Positions 38,233 to 46,900 of a stretch of 64,000 nt of DNA are shown here, one piece after another. The DNA comes from Streptomyces tendae (lineage in GTDB: Bacteria; Actinomycetota; Actinomycetes; Streptomycetales; Streptomycetaceae). Every line of letters starts with the position of its first letter. Position 1 is the first letter of the stretch. The notes beneath the pieces were generated by a model that made no database searches, had not been told where the DNA came from, and worked only from the letters and a program-made list of their open reading frames with translations. The stretch is taken from positions 124,001 to 188,000 of the forward strand of contig NZ_BMUY01000009.1 of assembly GCF_014650435.1 (NCBI RefSeq), read 5' to 3'. The position numbers and the translations under genes were made by a program.

Positions 38233-39492
38233 GTGGTCGCCGGGTATCTGGACATCCTCCGGGCGCGGCATGCCGTGCGGCTGCTCGTCGGCACGCTGGT
38301 CGGGCGGTTGCCGAACGCGACCGCGGCGATCGCGATCGTGCTGTTCGTGCGGGCCGAGGGCGGTTCGTACAGCCTCGCGGGGGTGCTGGCGGCCGTGTAC
38401 GGCGTCGCGAACGCCTTGGGGCAGCCGGTGCTGGGGCGGCTGGTGGACCTGCACGGGCAGCCGCGGGTGCAGTTGCCGGCCGCGGTGCTGTCGGCGCTGG
38501 CGATGGCCGTGTTCGCGTTCGCGGGCACCGGCGCGGCCGTCCTGGCGTATGTGGCGGTGGGGGCGGCGGGGTTGTTCACGCCGCCGCTGGAGGGCGGTCT
38601 GCGGGCGCTGTGGCCCAGTGTGCTGGGCAAGGAGGACCAGGTGCACACGGCGTACGCGATGGACGCCGTGGCGCAGGAGGTCATGTTCACCGTCGGGCCG
38701 CTGCTGGTGACGGTGTGCGTGTCGCTGTGGTCGCCGCAGGCGGCGTTGCTCGTGCTGAACGGTGTCGGTGTGCTGGGCGCGCTGTCGGTGGTCGTGTCGC
38801 CGCCCTCGCGGGCGTGGCGGTCGGCGCCCCGGGAGGCGCACTGGCTGGGTGCTCTGCGTTCGGGCGGGCTGCTGGCGCTGCTGGGTGCCTTCCTGTTCAT
38901 CGGGATGGCGCTCGGGTCGATCACGGTGGCCTCGGTGCCGTACGCCGACGAGCACGGCGGTGACGCGGTGTACGGGTGGCTGATGGCCGCGCTGGGGCTG
39001 GGTGCGCTGGTCGGGGGAGCGGTCTACGGTGCGCGGCGGTGGGCCGGTGAGCCGGCGCGGCGGCTGCGGCTGCTGGTGGCCCTGCTGGCGGTCTGCTACC
39101 TGCCGTTGATGCTGATGCCGGGCGCGGTGCCCATGGTGCTGCTGACGGTCCTCGCGGGTGTGTTCCTGGCGCCGTGCATCGCGTGTGCGTTCGTCCTCGT
39201 CGACGTGCACGCGCCGCGGGGGACGGTGACGGAGGCGTTCTCGTGGCTGGTGACGACGTTCACCGTGGGCGCTTCGGTGGGGACGGGTCTGGCGGGGCCC
39301 GTCGTGGAGCACGGTGGGGCGCTGTGGGGCTTCGCGGTGCCGGGGGCGGCGGGTTTCGTCTCGCTGCTCGTACTGGCGTGCACGGGGCGGGTCCTCGCAG
39401 CTCCCGCGCGGGGGGCGGTGGTTGCGGCTTCATCGGAAAATGATCCAAACCGTGCCGTCGAACCCCGTTTCAGTTCGGGTCATCAGGCGTAA
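38233..39492 (+). CDS. MFS transporter
   Basis: This is a 419-residue protein with about 12 membrane segments. GTG 38233 is chosen because AGGAGG (38221-38226) lies 6 nt upstream; an upstream TTG at 38203 lacks a site. The first-loop motif is weak. LRALWPSVLGKEDQVHTAYAM and VMFTVGPLLVTV are typical of a subgroup of actinobacterial efflux-type MFS proteins. Substrate unknown. It is probably controlled by the divergent LacI regulator. Confidence 0.85.
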   Translation: MVAGYLDILRARHAVRLLVGTLVGRLPNATAAIAIVLFVRAEGGSYSLAGVLAAVYGVANALGQPVLGRLVDLHGQPRVQLPAAVLSALAMAVFAFAGTGAAVLAYVAVGAAGLFTPPLEGGLRALWPSVLGKEDQVHTAYAMDAVAQEVMFTVGPLLVTVCVSLWSPQAALLVLNGVGVLGALSVVVSPPSRAWRSAPREAHWLGALRSGGLLALLGAFLFIGMALGSITVASVPYADEHGGDAVYGWLMAALGLGALVGGAVYGARRWAGEPARRLRLLVALLAVCYLPLMLMPGAVPMVLLTVLAGVFLAPCIACAFVLVDVHAPRGTVTEAFSWLVTTFTVGASVGTGLAGPVVEHGGALWGFAVPGAAGFVSLLVLACTGRVLAAPARGAVVAASSENDPNRAVEPRFSSGHQA

Positions 39493-39495
39493 TGT
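39490..39495 (+). promoter_or_regulatory. -10 box TAATGT before pafA, leaderless layout
   Basis: TAATGT ends 6 nt before the pafA ATG (39502) and overlaps the MFS stop codon; there is no Shine-Dalgarno sequence. This predicts a leaderless pafA mRNA. Confidence 0.4.
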
Positions 39496-39501
39496 TCAGT
39501 C

Positions 39502-40863
39502 ATGGACCGCCGCATTTTCGGGCTGGAGAACGAGTACGGCGTCACGTGCACGTTCAGGGGACAGCGCCGCCTGTCGCCTGACGAGGTGGCGCGGTACCTC
39601 TTCCGCCGTGTCGTGTCATGGGGCCGCAGCAGCAATGTCTTTCTGCGCAACGGTGCCCGCCTTTATCTCGACGTGGGATCGCATCCGGAGTACGCGACAC
39701 CCGAATGTGACAACGTGATCGAGCTCGTCACCCACGACAAGGCGGGCGAGCGCATTCTCGAAGGACTCCTGGTGGACGCCGAACGACGCCTGCACGAGGA
39801 GGGAATCGCGGGCGACGTCTACCTCTTCAAGAACAACACCGACTCCGCCGGCAACTCCTACGGCTGCCACGAGAATTACCTCGTGGCCCGGCACGGGGAG
39901 TTCTCGCGGCTCGCGGACATCCTCATTCCGTTCCTGGTGACGAGGCAGTTGCTGTGCGGTGCGGGCAAGGTGCTGCAGACGCCGCGCGGTGCCGTGTACT
40001 GCGTCAGTCAGCGGGCCGAGCACATCTGGGAGGGCGTCTCCTCGGCGACGACCCGGTCCCGGCCCATCATCAACACGCGCGACGAGCCGCACGCCGACGC
40101 GGAGCGCTACCGGCGTCTGCACGTCATCGTGGGCGACTCGAACATGTCCGAGACGACCATGCTGCTCAAGGTCGGCGCCACCGACCTGGTGCTGCGCATG
40201 ATCGAGGCGGGCACCGTGATGCGTGACCTGACCCTGGAGAACCCGATCCGGGCGATCCGCGAGGTCAGCCACGACATCACCGGTCGCCGCAAGGTGCGCC
40301 TGGCCAGCGGCCGGGAGGCGTCGGCGCTGGAGGTGCAGCGGGAGTACTACGAGAAGGCCGTGGACTTCTGCGAGCGCCGGGGCATCCGCACGGGCACCGT
40401 GGAGCGGGTGCTGGAGCTGTGGGGCCGCACGCTGGACGCGATCGAGGCCGAGGACCTCGACCGCATCGACACCGAGATCGACTGGGTCATGAAGTACAAG
40501 CTGCTGGAGCGGTACCGGGCCAAGCACAACATGACCATGTCGCACCCGCGGGTCGCGCAGATAGACCTCGCCTACCACGACATCCACCGGCGTCGTGGTC
40601 TGTACTACCTGCTCGAGAAGAAGGGCCAGGCGGCCCGGGTCGCCAACGACTTGAAGATCTTCGAGGGCAAGTCCGTTCCGCCGCAGACCACTCGGGCCCG
40701 GCTGCGCGGCGACTTCATCCGGCGGGCCCAGGAGCAGCGCCGGGACTTCACCGTCGACTGGGTCCACCTCAAGCTCAACGACCAGGCGCAGCGCACCGTG
40801 TTGTGCAAGGACCCGTTCCGCTCGGTGGACGACCGGGTGGAGAAGCTGATCGCCGGCATGTGA
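39502..40863 (+). CDS. pafA: Pup-protein ligase
   Basis: This is a 453-residue enzyme related to Dop and glutamine synthetase. It uses ATP to join the Pup C-terminal Glu side chain to substrate Lys. FGLENEYGVTCTF is the first nucleotide/metal loop. LYLDVGSHPEYATPECD contains the catalytic Asp (~57). NNTDSAGNSYGCHENYL and RPIINTRDEPHADAER follow. It lacks the Dop-specific N-terminal insertion. It is separated from pup and the proteasome genes by the LacI/MFS pair. Confidence 0.96.
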   Translation: MDRRIFGLENEYGVTCTFRGQRRLSPDEVARYLFRRVVSWGRSSNVFLRNGARLYLDVGSHPEYATPECDNVIELVTHDKAGERILEGLLVDAERRLHEEGIAGDVYLFKNNTDSAGNSYGCHENYLVARHGEFSRLADILIPFLVTRQLLCGAGKVLQTPRGAVYCVSQRAEHIWEGVSSATTRSRPIINTRDEPHADAERYRRLHVIVGDSNMSETTMLLKVGATDLVLRMIEAGTVMRDLTLENPIRAIREVSHDITGRRKVRLASGREASALEVQREYYEKAVDFCERRGIRTGTVERVLELWGRTLDAIEAEDLDRIDTEIDWVMKYKLLERYRAKHNMTMSHPRVAQIDLAYHDIHRRRGLYYLLEKKGQAARVANDLKIFEGKSVPPQTTRARLRGDFIRRAQEQRRDFTVDWVHLKLNDQAQRTVLCKDPFRSVDDRVEKLIAGM

Positions 40864-40900
40864 TCCGGGAGCTGCTGGTGTGATCCGGGTGTGATCCGGG
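40860..40900 (+). repeat. Three short direct repeats after pafA
   Basis: GTGATCCGGG occurs at 40860-40869, 40880-40889 and 40891-40900, starting on the pafA stop codon. The region to 41058 has no gene; TAGAGT at 41000-41005 is a possible -10 for the next gene. Confidence 0.7.
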
Positions 40901-41058
40901 CGGTATGGGACCGGACGGGTGAGAGAAGCGTCTCCGCGCGAAAGGGCGGAACGCCACACGGGCACCGTACGTTAGCCGTGCGGTGCCCTTCTCACGCCGT
41001 AGAGTTGCGCGCACGCCAGCCAACAGGACCGACCCGATACCGATACGAGGCCCCCACC

Positions 41059-42066
41059 GTGCGCCGACGCTCACTCCTCATCGCCGTCCCCGCGGGACTG
41101 GCCACGCTCGCCGCCTGCGGTGACAGCGACGACTCAGGCTCATCGAGCAACGCGAGCGAGAGCCCGTCGCCCGACGCGTCGGCCACCTCGGCCGCGCCGC
41201 CGCCGAAGATCGTGGACGGTCCGCTGCCGGCGATCACGGCGGGGACGAAGTTCGACGAGAAGCCGACCGTCGCCAAGGGCAGCGGTGAGCCCTCCAAGGA
41301 CCTCGCGGTCAAGACGGTCGTCGCGGGCGGCGGCAAGGCCGTCGCGGAGAACGACTTCATCTCGGCGAACTACCTCGGTCAGGTCTGGCAGAGCGCGAAG
41401 GTCTTCGACAACTCCTACGACCGCAAGACCCCCTTGGTCATCCAGCTCGCCCAGGGCAGCATCATCGACGGCTGGCGGTACGCGCTCACCGGCAAGAAGA
41501 CCGGCAGCCGCGTCCAGTTCTCGGTGCCGCCGACCTGGGGGTACGGGGAGCAGGGCAACGAGCAGGCGGGCATCAAGGGCGACGACACGCTGGTGTTCGT
41601 GGTCGACGTCCAGGACACGTTCAACGCGAAGAGCAGTGCCGACGGCAAGAAGGTCGCGCAGGACGACGCCGCCCTGCCGAAGGTCGGCACCAACACCGAC
41701 GGCAAGGCACCGTCCATCGAGGTGCCGAAGGCCGACGCGCCGAAGAAGCTCGCCGCGGAGTACGTCCTGGAGGGCGACGGCGCCGAGGTCGGCGCGCAGG
41801 ACAGTGTGCTCGTGCAGTACAAGGGTGTGCTGTGGGACGGCGGCAAGGAGTTCGACTCCACGTACGCCAGGAAGCAGCTGACGTCGTTCTCGCTGCAGCA
41901 GGTCGTCAAGGGCTGGGCGCAGGGTCTGACGGGCAAGAAGGTCGGCAGCCGCGTCCTCATCGTCATCCCGCCGGACCTGGGGTACGGCGACAGCCCGCCG
42001 GAGGGCAGCGGCATCGAGAAGGACTCCACGCTGGTCTTCTCCGTGGACATCCTCGCGAAGATGTGA
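41059..42066 (+). CDS. Lipoprotein with two FKBP prolyl-isomerase domains
   Basis: This is a 335-residue protein starting at GTG 41059. The signal VRRRSLLIAVPAGLATLAAC ends in a lipobox Cys, and its RR-S-L-L start also resembles a Tat signal. After a Ser-rich linker come two FKBP domains: ~95-200 (SRVQFSVPPTWGYGEQ, LVFVVDV) and ~235-335 (VQYKGVLWDGGKEFDSTY, VIPPDLGYGDSPPEGSGI). They catalyse proline cis-trans isomerisation, here in exported or membrane-near proteins. A single-domain FKBP gene follows 58 bp later. Confidence 0.92.
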   Translation: MRRRSLLIAVPAGLATLAACGDSDDSGSSSNASESPSPDASATSAAPPPKIVDGPLPAITAGTKFDEKPTVAKGSGEPSKDLAVKTVVAGGGKAVAENDFISANYLGQVWQSAKVFDNSYDRKTPLVIQLAQGSIIDGWRYALTGKKTGSRVQFSVPPTWGYGEQGNEQAGIKGDDTLVFVVDVQDTFNAKSSADGKKVAQDDAALPKVGTNTDGKAPSIEVPKADAPKKLAAEYVLEGDGAEVGAQDSVLVQYKGVLWDGGKEFDSTYARKQLTSFSLQQVVKGWAQGLTGKKVGSRVLIVIPPDLGYGDSPPEGSGIEKDSTLVFSVDILAKM

Positions 42067-42124
42067 CGCCCGGGGATGTAAGACTTGGCCGTTGCCTTTC
42101 CGCAGACAAGCAGGAGCTGAACAC

Positions 42125-42496
42125 GTGAGCATCGACAAGCCCGAGGTCGACTTCCCGGGCGGCGAGCCCCCGGCGGACCTTGAGATCAAGGACATCTGGG
42201 AGGGCGACGGCCCGGTTGCCGAGGCCGGTCAGACCGTGACCGTCCACTACGTGGGCGTGACCTTCAGCACGGGCGAGGAGTTCGACGCCAGCTGGAACCG
42301 CGGTGCGCCGTTCCGCTTCCCGCTCGGTGGCGGCCGCGTCATCGCGGGCTGGGACCAGGGCGTGCAGGGCATGAAGGTCGGCGGCCGTCGCCAGCTGACC
42401 ATCCCCGCACACCTCGCGTACGGCAACCAGAGCCCGTCCCCCGCGATCCCGCCCGGCTCGACGCTGATCTTCGTGGTCGATCTGCTCGGAGTCTGA
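42125..42496 (+). CDS. Cytoplasmic FKBP-type prolyl isomerase
   Basis: This is a 123-residue single FKBP domain with a GTG start and GGAGC upstream. The core motifs are VTVHYVGVTFSTGEEFDASW, VIAGWDQGVQGMKVGGRRQL, IPAHLAYGNQSP and TLIFVVDLL. No signal sequence, so cytoplasmic. It would be sensitive to FK506/rapamycin-type ligands that some streptomycetes make; that is family knowledge, not shown here. Confidence 0.94.
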   Translation: MSIDKPEVDFPGGEPPADLEIKDIWEGDGPVAEAGQTVTVHYVGVTFSTGEEFDASWNRGAPFRFPLGGGRVIAGWDQGVQGMKVGGRRQLTIPAHLAYGNQSPSPAIPPGSTLIFVVDLLGV

Positions 42497-42536
42497 TCGA
42501 AGTCCGAGCGGCCGGCGATCGGAGCCGGTCACCTGG

Positions 42537-42562
42537 GGTCCATGCCTGTCCGGGCATGGGCC
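42537..42562 (+). terminator. FKBP gene terminator
   Basis: GGTCCATGCC (42537-42546) pairs with GGCATGGGCC (42553-42562), one wobble, 6-nt loop, followed by CTCGGCTTTT. Confidence 0.7.
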
Positions 42563-42633
42563 CTCGGCTTTTGCCACGCCACCGCGGGGCGGTACGGTCA
42601 TCCGTCGTAAGCACCATAGGGAGAAGGGCGTCG

Positions 42634-43587
42634 ATGGCCATTGCCAAGGCCGAGCGGCTGATGAACCTGGCGCTGTGTCTGCTCGGGACACGGCGGCCGC
42701 TCAGCAAGCGTGAGCTGCGCGAGTCGGTCGAGGCATACCTCGAAGCGGGCTCCGACGACTCCTTCAACCGCATGTTCGAGCGGGACAAGGACGACCTGCG
42801 CGAACTCGGACTGGTCATCGAGACCGTGGAGAGCCTCGACGGTGAGATCGGCTACCTGGCCCGCCGGGACAGCAACCGGCTGCCGCCCATCACCCTGGAC
42901 GCCGAGGAGGCGGCCGCGCTCGGGCTGGCCGCGAAGGTGTGGCAGCAGGCCCGGCTCGCCGGCGCCGCGAGCGGCGCGCTGCAGAAGCTGCGGGCGGCCG
43001 GTCTGCCCGAGGACGTCGACCCGTACGAGCCGCACAGTGCGCTGGAGCCCCGCATTCCGGTGCACGAGGCCGCGTTCGAGCCGCTGATGCTGGCCTGCCG
43101 CGACCGCAGGCCGGTCGTCTTCGACTACCGCAAGGCCAACGCCGCCCAGCCCGAGCCCCGGCACGTGGAGCCGTGGGCGCTGGAGTGCTGGCGCGGCCAC
43201 TGGTATCTGGCGGGCTTCGACCGCGACCGGGGTGCCGAGCGGGTGTTCCGGCTGTCGCGGATCACCGGGAAGGTGCGCTCGCGCGGCTCGCGCTTCACCG
43301 CGCCGGTGCCGGACGTCGTCACGGTCCGGGAGACGGTCGCGAGCTGGGCGGGGGAGACCGCCGACCGCTCGGCGCTGATCCGGCTGCGTACGGGTGCGGG
43401 CTACCCCCTTCGGGCGAAGGCCACGGGGGTGCGGGAACTCGGTGACGGCTGGGACGAGTTGGAGATTCCGTACGGGCACGGCCTGGACGCCTGGCTGGTG
43501 GAGTTCGGGCCGGACGTGGTGGTGCTGGAGCCCGCGGAGTTGCGTGCGGACGTGGTGGACCGGCTGCGTGCCGTCGCCAAGGGCTGA
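42634..43587 (+). CDS. pafB: WYL-domain regulator PafB
   Basis: This is a 317-residue protein. The N-terminal winged HTH (AKAERLMNLALCLLGTRRPLS, ~1-70) is followed by a WYL domain (~130-210; PVVFDYRKANAAQPEPRHVEP with WALECWRGHWYLAGFDRDRG). A C-terminal WCX extension follows. ATG 42634 follows GGAGAAGGG. PafB and PafC form a heterodimeric DNA-damage regulator in mycobacteria (LexA-independent); the same role here is inferred. pafC follows 18 bp later. Confidence 0.92.
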   Translation: MAIAKAERLMNLALCLLGTRRPLSKRELRESVEAYLEAGSDDSFNRMFERDKDDLRELGLVIETVESLDGEIGYLARRDSNRLPPITLDAEEAAALGLAAKVWQQARLAGAASGALQKLRAAGLPEDVDPYEPHSALEPRIPVHEAAFEPLMLACRDRRPVVFDYRKANAAQPEPRHVEPWALECWRGHWYLAGFDRDRGAERVFRLSRITGKVRSRGSRFTAPVPDVVTVRETVASWAGETADRSALIRLRTGAGYPLRAKATGVRELGDGWDELEIPYGHGLDAWLVEFGPDVVVLEPAELRADVVDRLRAVAKG

Positions 43588-43605
43588 GGGGGAGCGGACA
43601 ACACT

Positions 43606-44694
43606 GTGGCAGGCAAACCGGTCAGGCCCGTGAACGCCATCGACCAGACCCGGCGGATGCTGTCCCTGGTGACGTATCTGCGCGAGCGCCCCGGTGCCCG
43701 CGTCGAGGACGTCGCGCGTGCCTTCGGCATCACCGAGGACGAGCTGGTCTCCGACCTCGACGTGCTCCCGATGTGCGGCACGAGCTTCCGCGGCGGGGAT
43801 CTGCTGGACATCGACACCGACGGCGAGCGCATCTGGTGGCACAATCCGGCCGCTCTCGGCGCGGACGCCGCCGAGCCGCTGCGGCTGGCCGCCGACGAGG
43901 CGACCGCGCTGCTGGTCGCCGCCCGGGCGGTGGCGACCCTGCCGGGGCTGCGCGAGAGCGACCGGCAGGCGCTGCTGCGGGCGACCGCGAAGGTGGAGAC
44001 CTCGGCCGGTGAGGCCGCCGGTGCCAGCTCGCGCCTGTCCGTCACCTTCGAGTCCGAGGGCGGTGTCTTCGCCGACGTCGACCGGGCCATCTCGGAGCGC
44101 CGCCGGCTGTGGATCCGCTACTACTCGCCGGCCCGCGACGAGGTCACCGAGCGGGAGATCGATCCCATCCGGCTGGTCAGTGTCGGGCACACGTACGTGG
44201 AGGCATGGTGCCGCCGCTCCGAGGCGCGGCGCACCTTCCGGCTCGACCGGGTGGCCGAGATCCGGATCCTGGACGAGCCCTCCGCACCGCCGGAGGTGGA
44301 GCTGCGGGACCTGTCGGAGGGGCTGGTGCAGCCCGCCGCGGAGGACCCCGAGGTCGTCGTGGAGGTCGGTCCCGGCGGTCGCTGGGTCGCCGAGTACTAC
44401 CCGCACGACAGCGCGGATGAACTTCCCGACGGTGGCCTGCGTATCACCCTGCGCACCCCGGACCCCGCCTCCCTGCGGCGGCTGGCGCTGCGGCTCGGGC
44501 GGGACGGCCGGATCGTCTCGCCGTCCGCGCTCGCCGACAGCGCCCGGCAGGCCGCCCGCGAGGCTCTGGCCGCGTACGACGGGATGGAGGCGGCGGGGAC
44601 GCGGGGCGGGGCCGAGACGGTCACCGGGAGTGGGGCGCGCCCGGGTGCCGGGGCGGTCGACGGGCAGCACGACAGGCAGGAGCGAGCACTGTGA
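43606..44694 (+). CDS. pafC: WYL-domain regulator PafC
   Basis: This is a 362-residue partner of PafB with a GTG start. HTH: AIDQTRRMLSLVTYLRERPG and EDVARAFGITEDELVSDL. WYL domain: RRLWIRYYSPARDEVTEREI, PIRLVSVGHTYVEAWCRRSE, RTFRLDRVAEIRIL. A WCX part and an Ala/Gly-rich tail follow. Its stop overlaps the start of the next small gene (GTGA), so that gene belongs to the same operon. Confidence 0.92.
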   Translation: MAGKPVRPVNAIDQTRRMLSLVTYLRERPGARVEDVARAFGITEDELVSDLDVLPMCGTSFRGGDLLDIDTDGERIWWHNPAALGADAAEPLRLAADEATALLVAARAVATLPGLRESDRQALLRATAKVETSAGEAAGASSRLSVTFESEGGVFADVDRAISERRRLWIRYYSPARDEVTEREIDPIRLVSVGHTYVEAWCRRSEARRTFRLDRVAEIRILDEPSAPPEVELRDLSEGLVQPAAEDPEVVVEVGPGGRWVAEYYPHDSADELPDGGLRITLRTPDPASLRRLALRLGRDGRIVSPSALADSARQAAREALAAYDGMEAAGTRGGAETVTGSGARPGAGAVDGQHDRQERAL

Positions 44695-44993
44695 GCGACC
44701 CCCTTGGACCGTCCGGGCCGGCCGGGCCGGGTATGACGGCGGCGACCGCGTTCGCCGGCATGAGACGTGTGTCACCGGTCGTGTTCAAGGCGGGCTGCCC
44801 GGACTGCCGGGGCCGTTTCGAACTCGCCGCGAGCGCCCTGCGCCTGGCCATCGGCGCCACGAGCCGCACCACCTTCTACTCGTTCACCTGCCCCGAGTGC
44901 GGTTCGGCCGTGCGCAAGCCGGCGGGGGAGCGGGTCGTGGAGCTGCTCACCGGCGGCGGGGTCAGGACCCTGCGGCTGCACTCGACGGTCTAG
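44691..44993 (+). CDS. Small zinc-ribbon protein of unknown function
   Basis: This is a 100-residue protein with a GTG start overlapping the pafC stop by 4 bp. Two Cys pairs (AGCPDCRGRFEL and FTCPECGSAVRK) form a likely four-Cys zinc ribbon. No membrane segment. The tight coupling to pafBC and the conserved position before tatA in Streptomyces suggest a real gene. Function unknown. Confidence 0.8.
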   Translation: MSDPLGPSGPAGPGMTAATAFAGMRRVSPVVFKAGCPDCRGRFELAASALRLAIGATSRTTFYSFTCPECGSAVRKPAGERVVELLTGGGVRTLRLHSTV

Positions 44994-45003
44994 TCTCGAC
45001 GTC

Positions 45004-45198
45004 ATGTTCTGGCCGATGTTCGCGGTTGCCGTGGGTTTCCTGGGTCTTGCCGTCCTCGCGGTGTTCGCCGTGAAGGTGTTCGTCGAGGCGGAGCGCCTCG
45101 GCCGGCAGGTGACGGACTCGGCCCGCCGGATCAGCCGGGCCGCGGAAGACCTGGAGCGCGCGACGGAGAGCGCCGCCCGTGCCGTGGACGCCTTGTGA
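45004..45198 (+). CDS. Small single-pass membrane protein
   Basis: This is a 64-residue protein starting MFWPMFAVAVGFLGLAVLAV. It has one N-terminal membrane helix followed by an amphipathic charged helix (EAERLGRQVTDSARRIS) ending in AVDAL. That architecture resembles TatA in miniature, but it lacks the Phe-Gly hinge. It follows the zinc-ribbon gene by 10 bp. Function unknown. Confidence 0.7.
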   Translation: MFWPMFAVAVGFLGLAVLAVFAVKVFVEAERLGRQVTDSARRISRAAEDLERATESAARAVDAL

Positions 45199-45502
45199 CG
45201 CCGTGAACCCGTCGCGCCCCGTGACCCGGTGAACCCCGCAGCGGTGTCCCGTCGACGCGCCGACGGGCCGGTTCGAGTTACGTTTTGGGACACTTCGCCC
45301 TGTCACCTCACGGGTCCCGGACGGTACGCTGCTGGTCGCGGCTGGAAAAACGAGGCCCGGTCGCGGACGGGAGTACGCACGGGGATTGCCTCACGTTCAC
45401 CCCTGAGCGTTACGATCGCTGCACAAGACGATCGATCGGACACATGTCCGGCCGGTCGGACAGCATCCCCACCCAGCCGCCTCGGTGAGAAGGTAAAGAC
45501 TT
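45199..45502. other. Intergenic region before tatA
   Basis: No gene is supported in these 304 bp. An inverted repeat TGTCCG(N6)CGGACA lies at 45445-45462, 40 bp before tatA, and could be an operator or leader stem. TACGAT (45411-45416) is a possible -10. A GAGAAGG ribosome-binding site precedes tatA. Confidence 0.45.
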
Positions 45503-45790
45503 ATGTTCGGAAGGCTCGGCGCCCCCGAGATCATTCTCATCCTCGTCGTCATCATCCTGCTGTTCGGCGCGAAGAAGCTTCCGGACATGGCGCGGTCGCT
45601 CGGCAAGTCGGCGCGCATCCTCAAGAGCGAGGCCAAGGCCATGAAGAGCGAGGCCAAGTCCGACGAGGCCGCCCCCGCCGACCCGCCGAGCCCCGAGCAG
45701 TCCGCGGCGCAGCGCACCATCCAGGCCGCCCCCGGCGACGTGACCAGCTCCCGGCCGGTCACCGAGCCGACGGACACGACCAAGCGCTGA
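45503..45790 (+). CDS. tatA: Twin-arginine translocase subunit TatA
   Basis: This is a 95-residue protein. The N-terminal membrane helix EIILILVVIILLFGAKKLPD contains the FG hinge and is followed by the amphipathic helix ARSLGKSARILKSEAKAMK. A disordered acidic, Pro-rich tail follows. It forms the protein-conducting oligomer of the Tat pathway for folded proteins, which streptomycetes use heavily. tatC follows 47 bp later. Confidence 0.95.
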   Translation: MFGRLGAPEIILILVVIILLFGAKKLPDMARSLGKSARILKSEAKAMKSEAKSDEAAPADPPSPEQSAAQRTIQAAPGDVTSSRPVTEPTDTTKR

Positions 45791-45837
45791 CGCAGGGCCG
45801 GTGACCTCCGGCCCGCCGCACGAGATGGGAACGTGGG

Positions 45838-46788
45838 TTGCTGAAGTCTGCCCGCAACAAGGAGAAGGATCCCGAGGGGCGGATGCCGCTCGCGGAGCAC
45901 CTTCGTGAGCTCCGCAACCGGCTCGCGAAGGCGCTGCTGGCCATCGTCGTCGTCACCGTCGTGGCTGCCTTCTTCTACCAGGAGATCATCAACATCCTCA
46001 CCGAGCCGATCCTCAAGTCGGTCGGCTGTGAGAAGTCGTTCGGCGAGCTGGCCCAGGCGGAGGCCGGCTCGGAGCCGTGCGCGCAGATCACCATCAACGG
46101 TCTGCTCGGGCCGTTCACCCTGGCGCTGAAGGTGTCCCTGACGGCCGGTGTGGTGCTGGCCTCGCCGGTCTGGCTCTACCAGCTGTGGGCGTTCGTCGCC
46201 CCGGGCCTGCACCGCAGCGAGAAGAAGTACGCCTACGCGTTCGTCGCCACCGGCGCGCCGCTGTTCCTCATCGGCGCCTACTTCGCCTACGCGGTGCTGC
46301 CCACCTCCGCGAAGGTGCTGATCGAGTTCACGCCGAGCGACGTGGACAACCTGCTGCCGCTGGACGAGCTGCTCGACCTCGTCACGCGCATGGTGCTCGT
46401 CTTCGGTCTCTCCTTCGAGCTGCCGCTGCTGCTGGTGATGCTCAACTTCACCGGAGTGCTGACCGGCAAGCGGATGCTCGGCTGGTGGCGCGCGATGATC
46501 ATGGGGATCACGCTGTTCGCGGCGATCGCCACGCCCAGCACGGACCCCCTGACCATGCTCATGCTGGCCGGGCCGATCTGGGTCCTGTACTTCGGCGCGG
46601 TCACCGTCTCCCTGCTGAACGACCGCCGCAAGGCCCGCCGAGAGGCCCTGGAGCCCGACGACGACGAGGCGTCCGACCTGGACCTCACCCCCGAGGACAT
46701 CGGCGAGGTCGAGCCCGTGACCACCGCCCGTGCCCTGCCCGAGCAGGCCACGAAGGACCGGGTCAACGGCTACGACGACGTGACCTGA
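45838..46788 (+). CDS. tatC: Twin-arginine translocase subunit TatC
   Basis: This is a 316-residue six-helix membrane protein that binds RR signal peptides. The TTG start at 45838 (MLKSARNKEKDPEGR) matches the known family N-terminus. MPLAEHLRELRNRL is the conserved cytoplasmic motif. APGLHRSEKKYAYAF and FELPLLLVMLN follow. An acidic C-terminal tail of ~45 residues extends beyond the core. The unusual TTG start with a weak site (GGGAACG) may lower its translation relative to tatA. Confidence 0.95.
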   Translation: MLKSARNKEKDPEGRMPLAEHLRELRNRLAKALLAIVVVTVVAAFFYQEIINILTEPILKSVGCEKSFGELAQAEAGSEPCAQITINGLLGPFTLALKVSLTAGVVLASPVWLYQLWAFVAPGLHRSEKKYAYAFVATGAPLFLIGAYFAYAVLPTSAKVLIEFTPSDVDNLLPLDELLDLVTRMVLVFGLSFELPLLLVMLNFTGVLTGKRMLGWWRAMIMGITLFAAIATPSTDPLTMLMLAGPIWVLYFGAVTVSLLNDRRKARREALEPDDDEASDLDLTPEDIGEVEPVTTARALPEQATKDRVNGYDDVT

Positions 46789-46900
46789 GGACCGCCGGGG
46801 CGGTGACGGCACGCGTCGCCGCCCCCACGGAACCCCCACACGGCCGATCCCGATAATGATCGTCCGGTTGTCGGTGCGGGCCGGTACGCTCGAAAGCACG

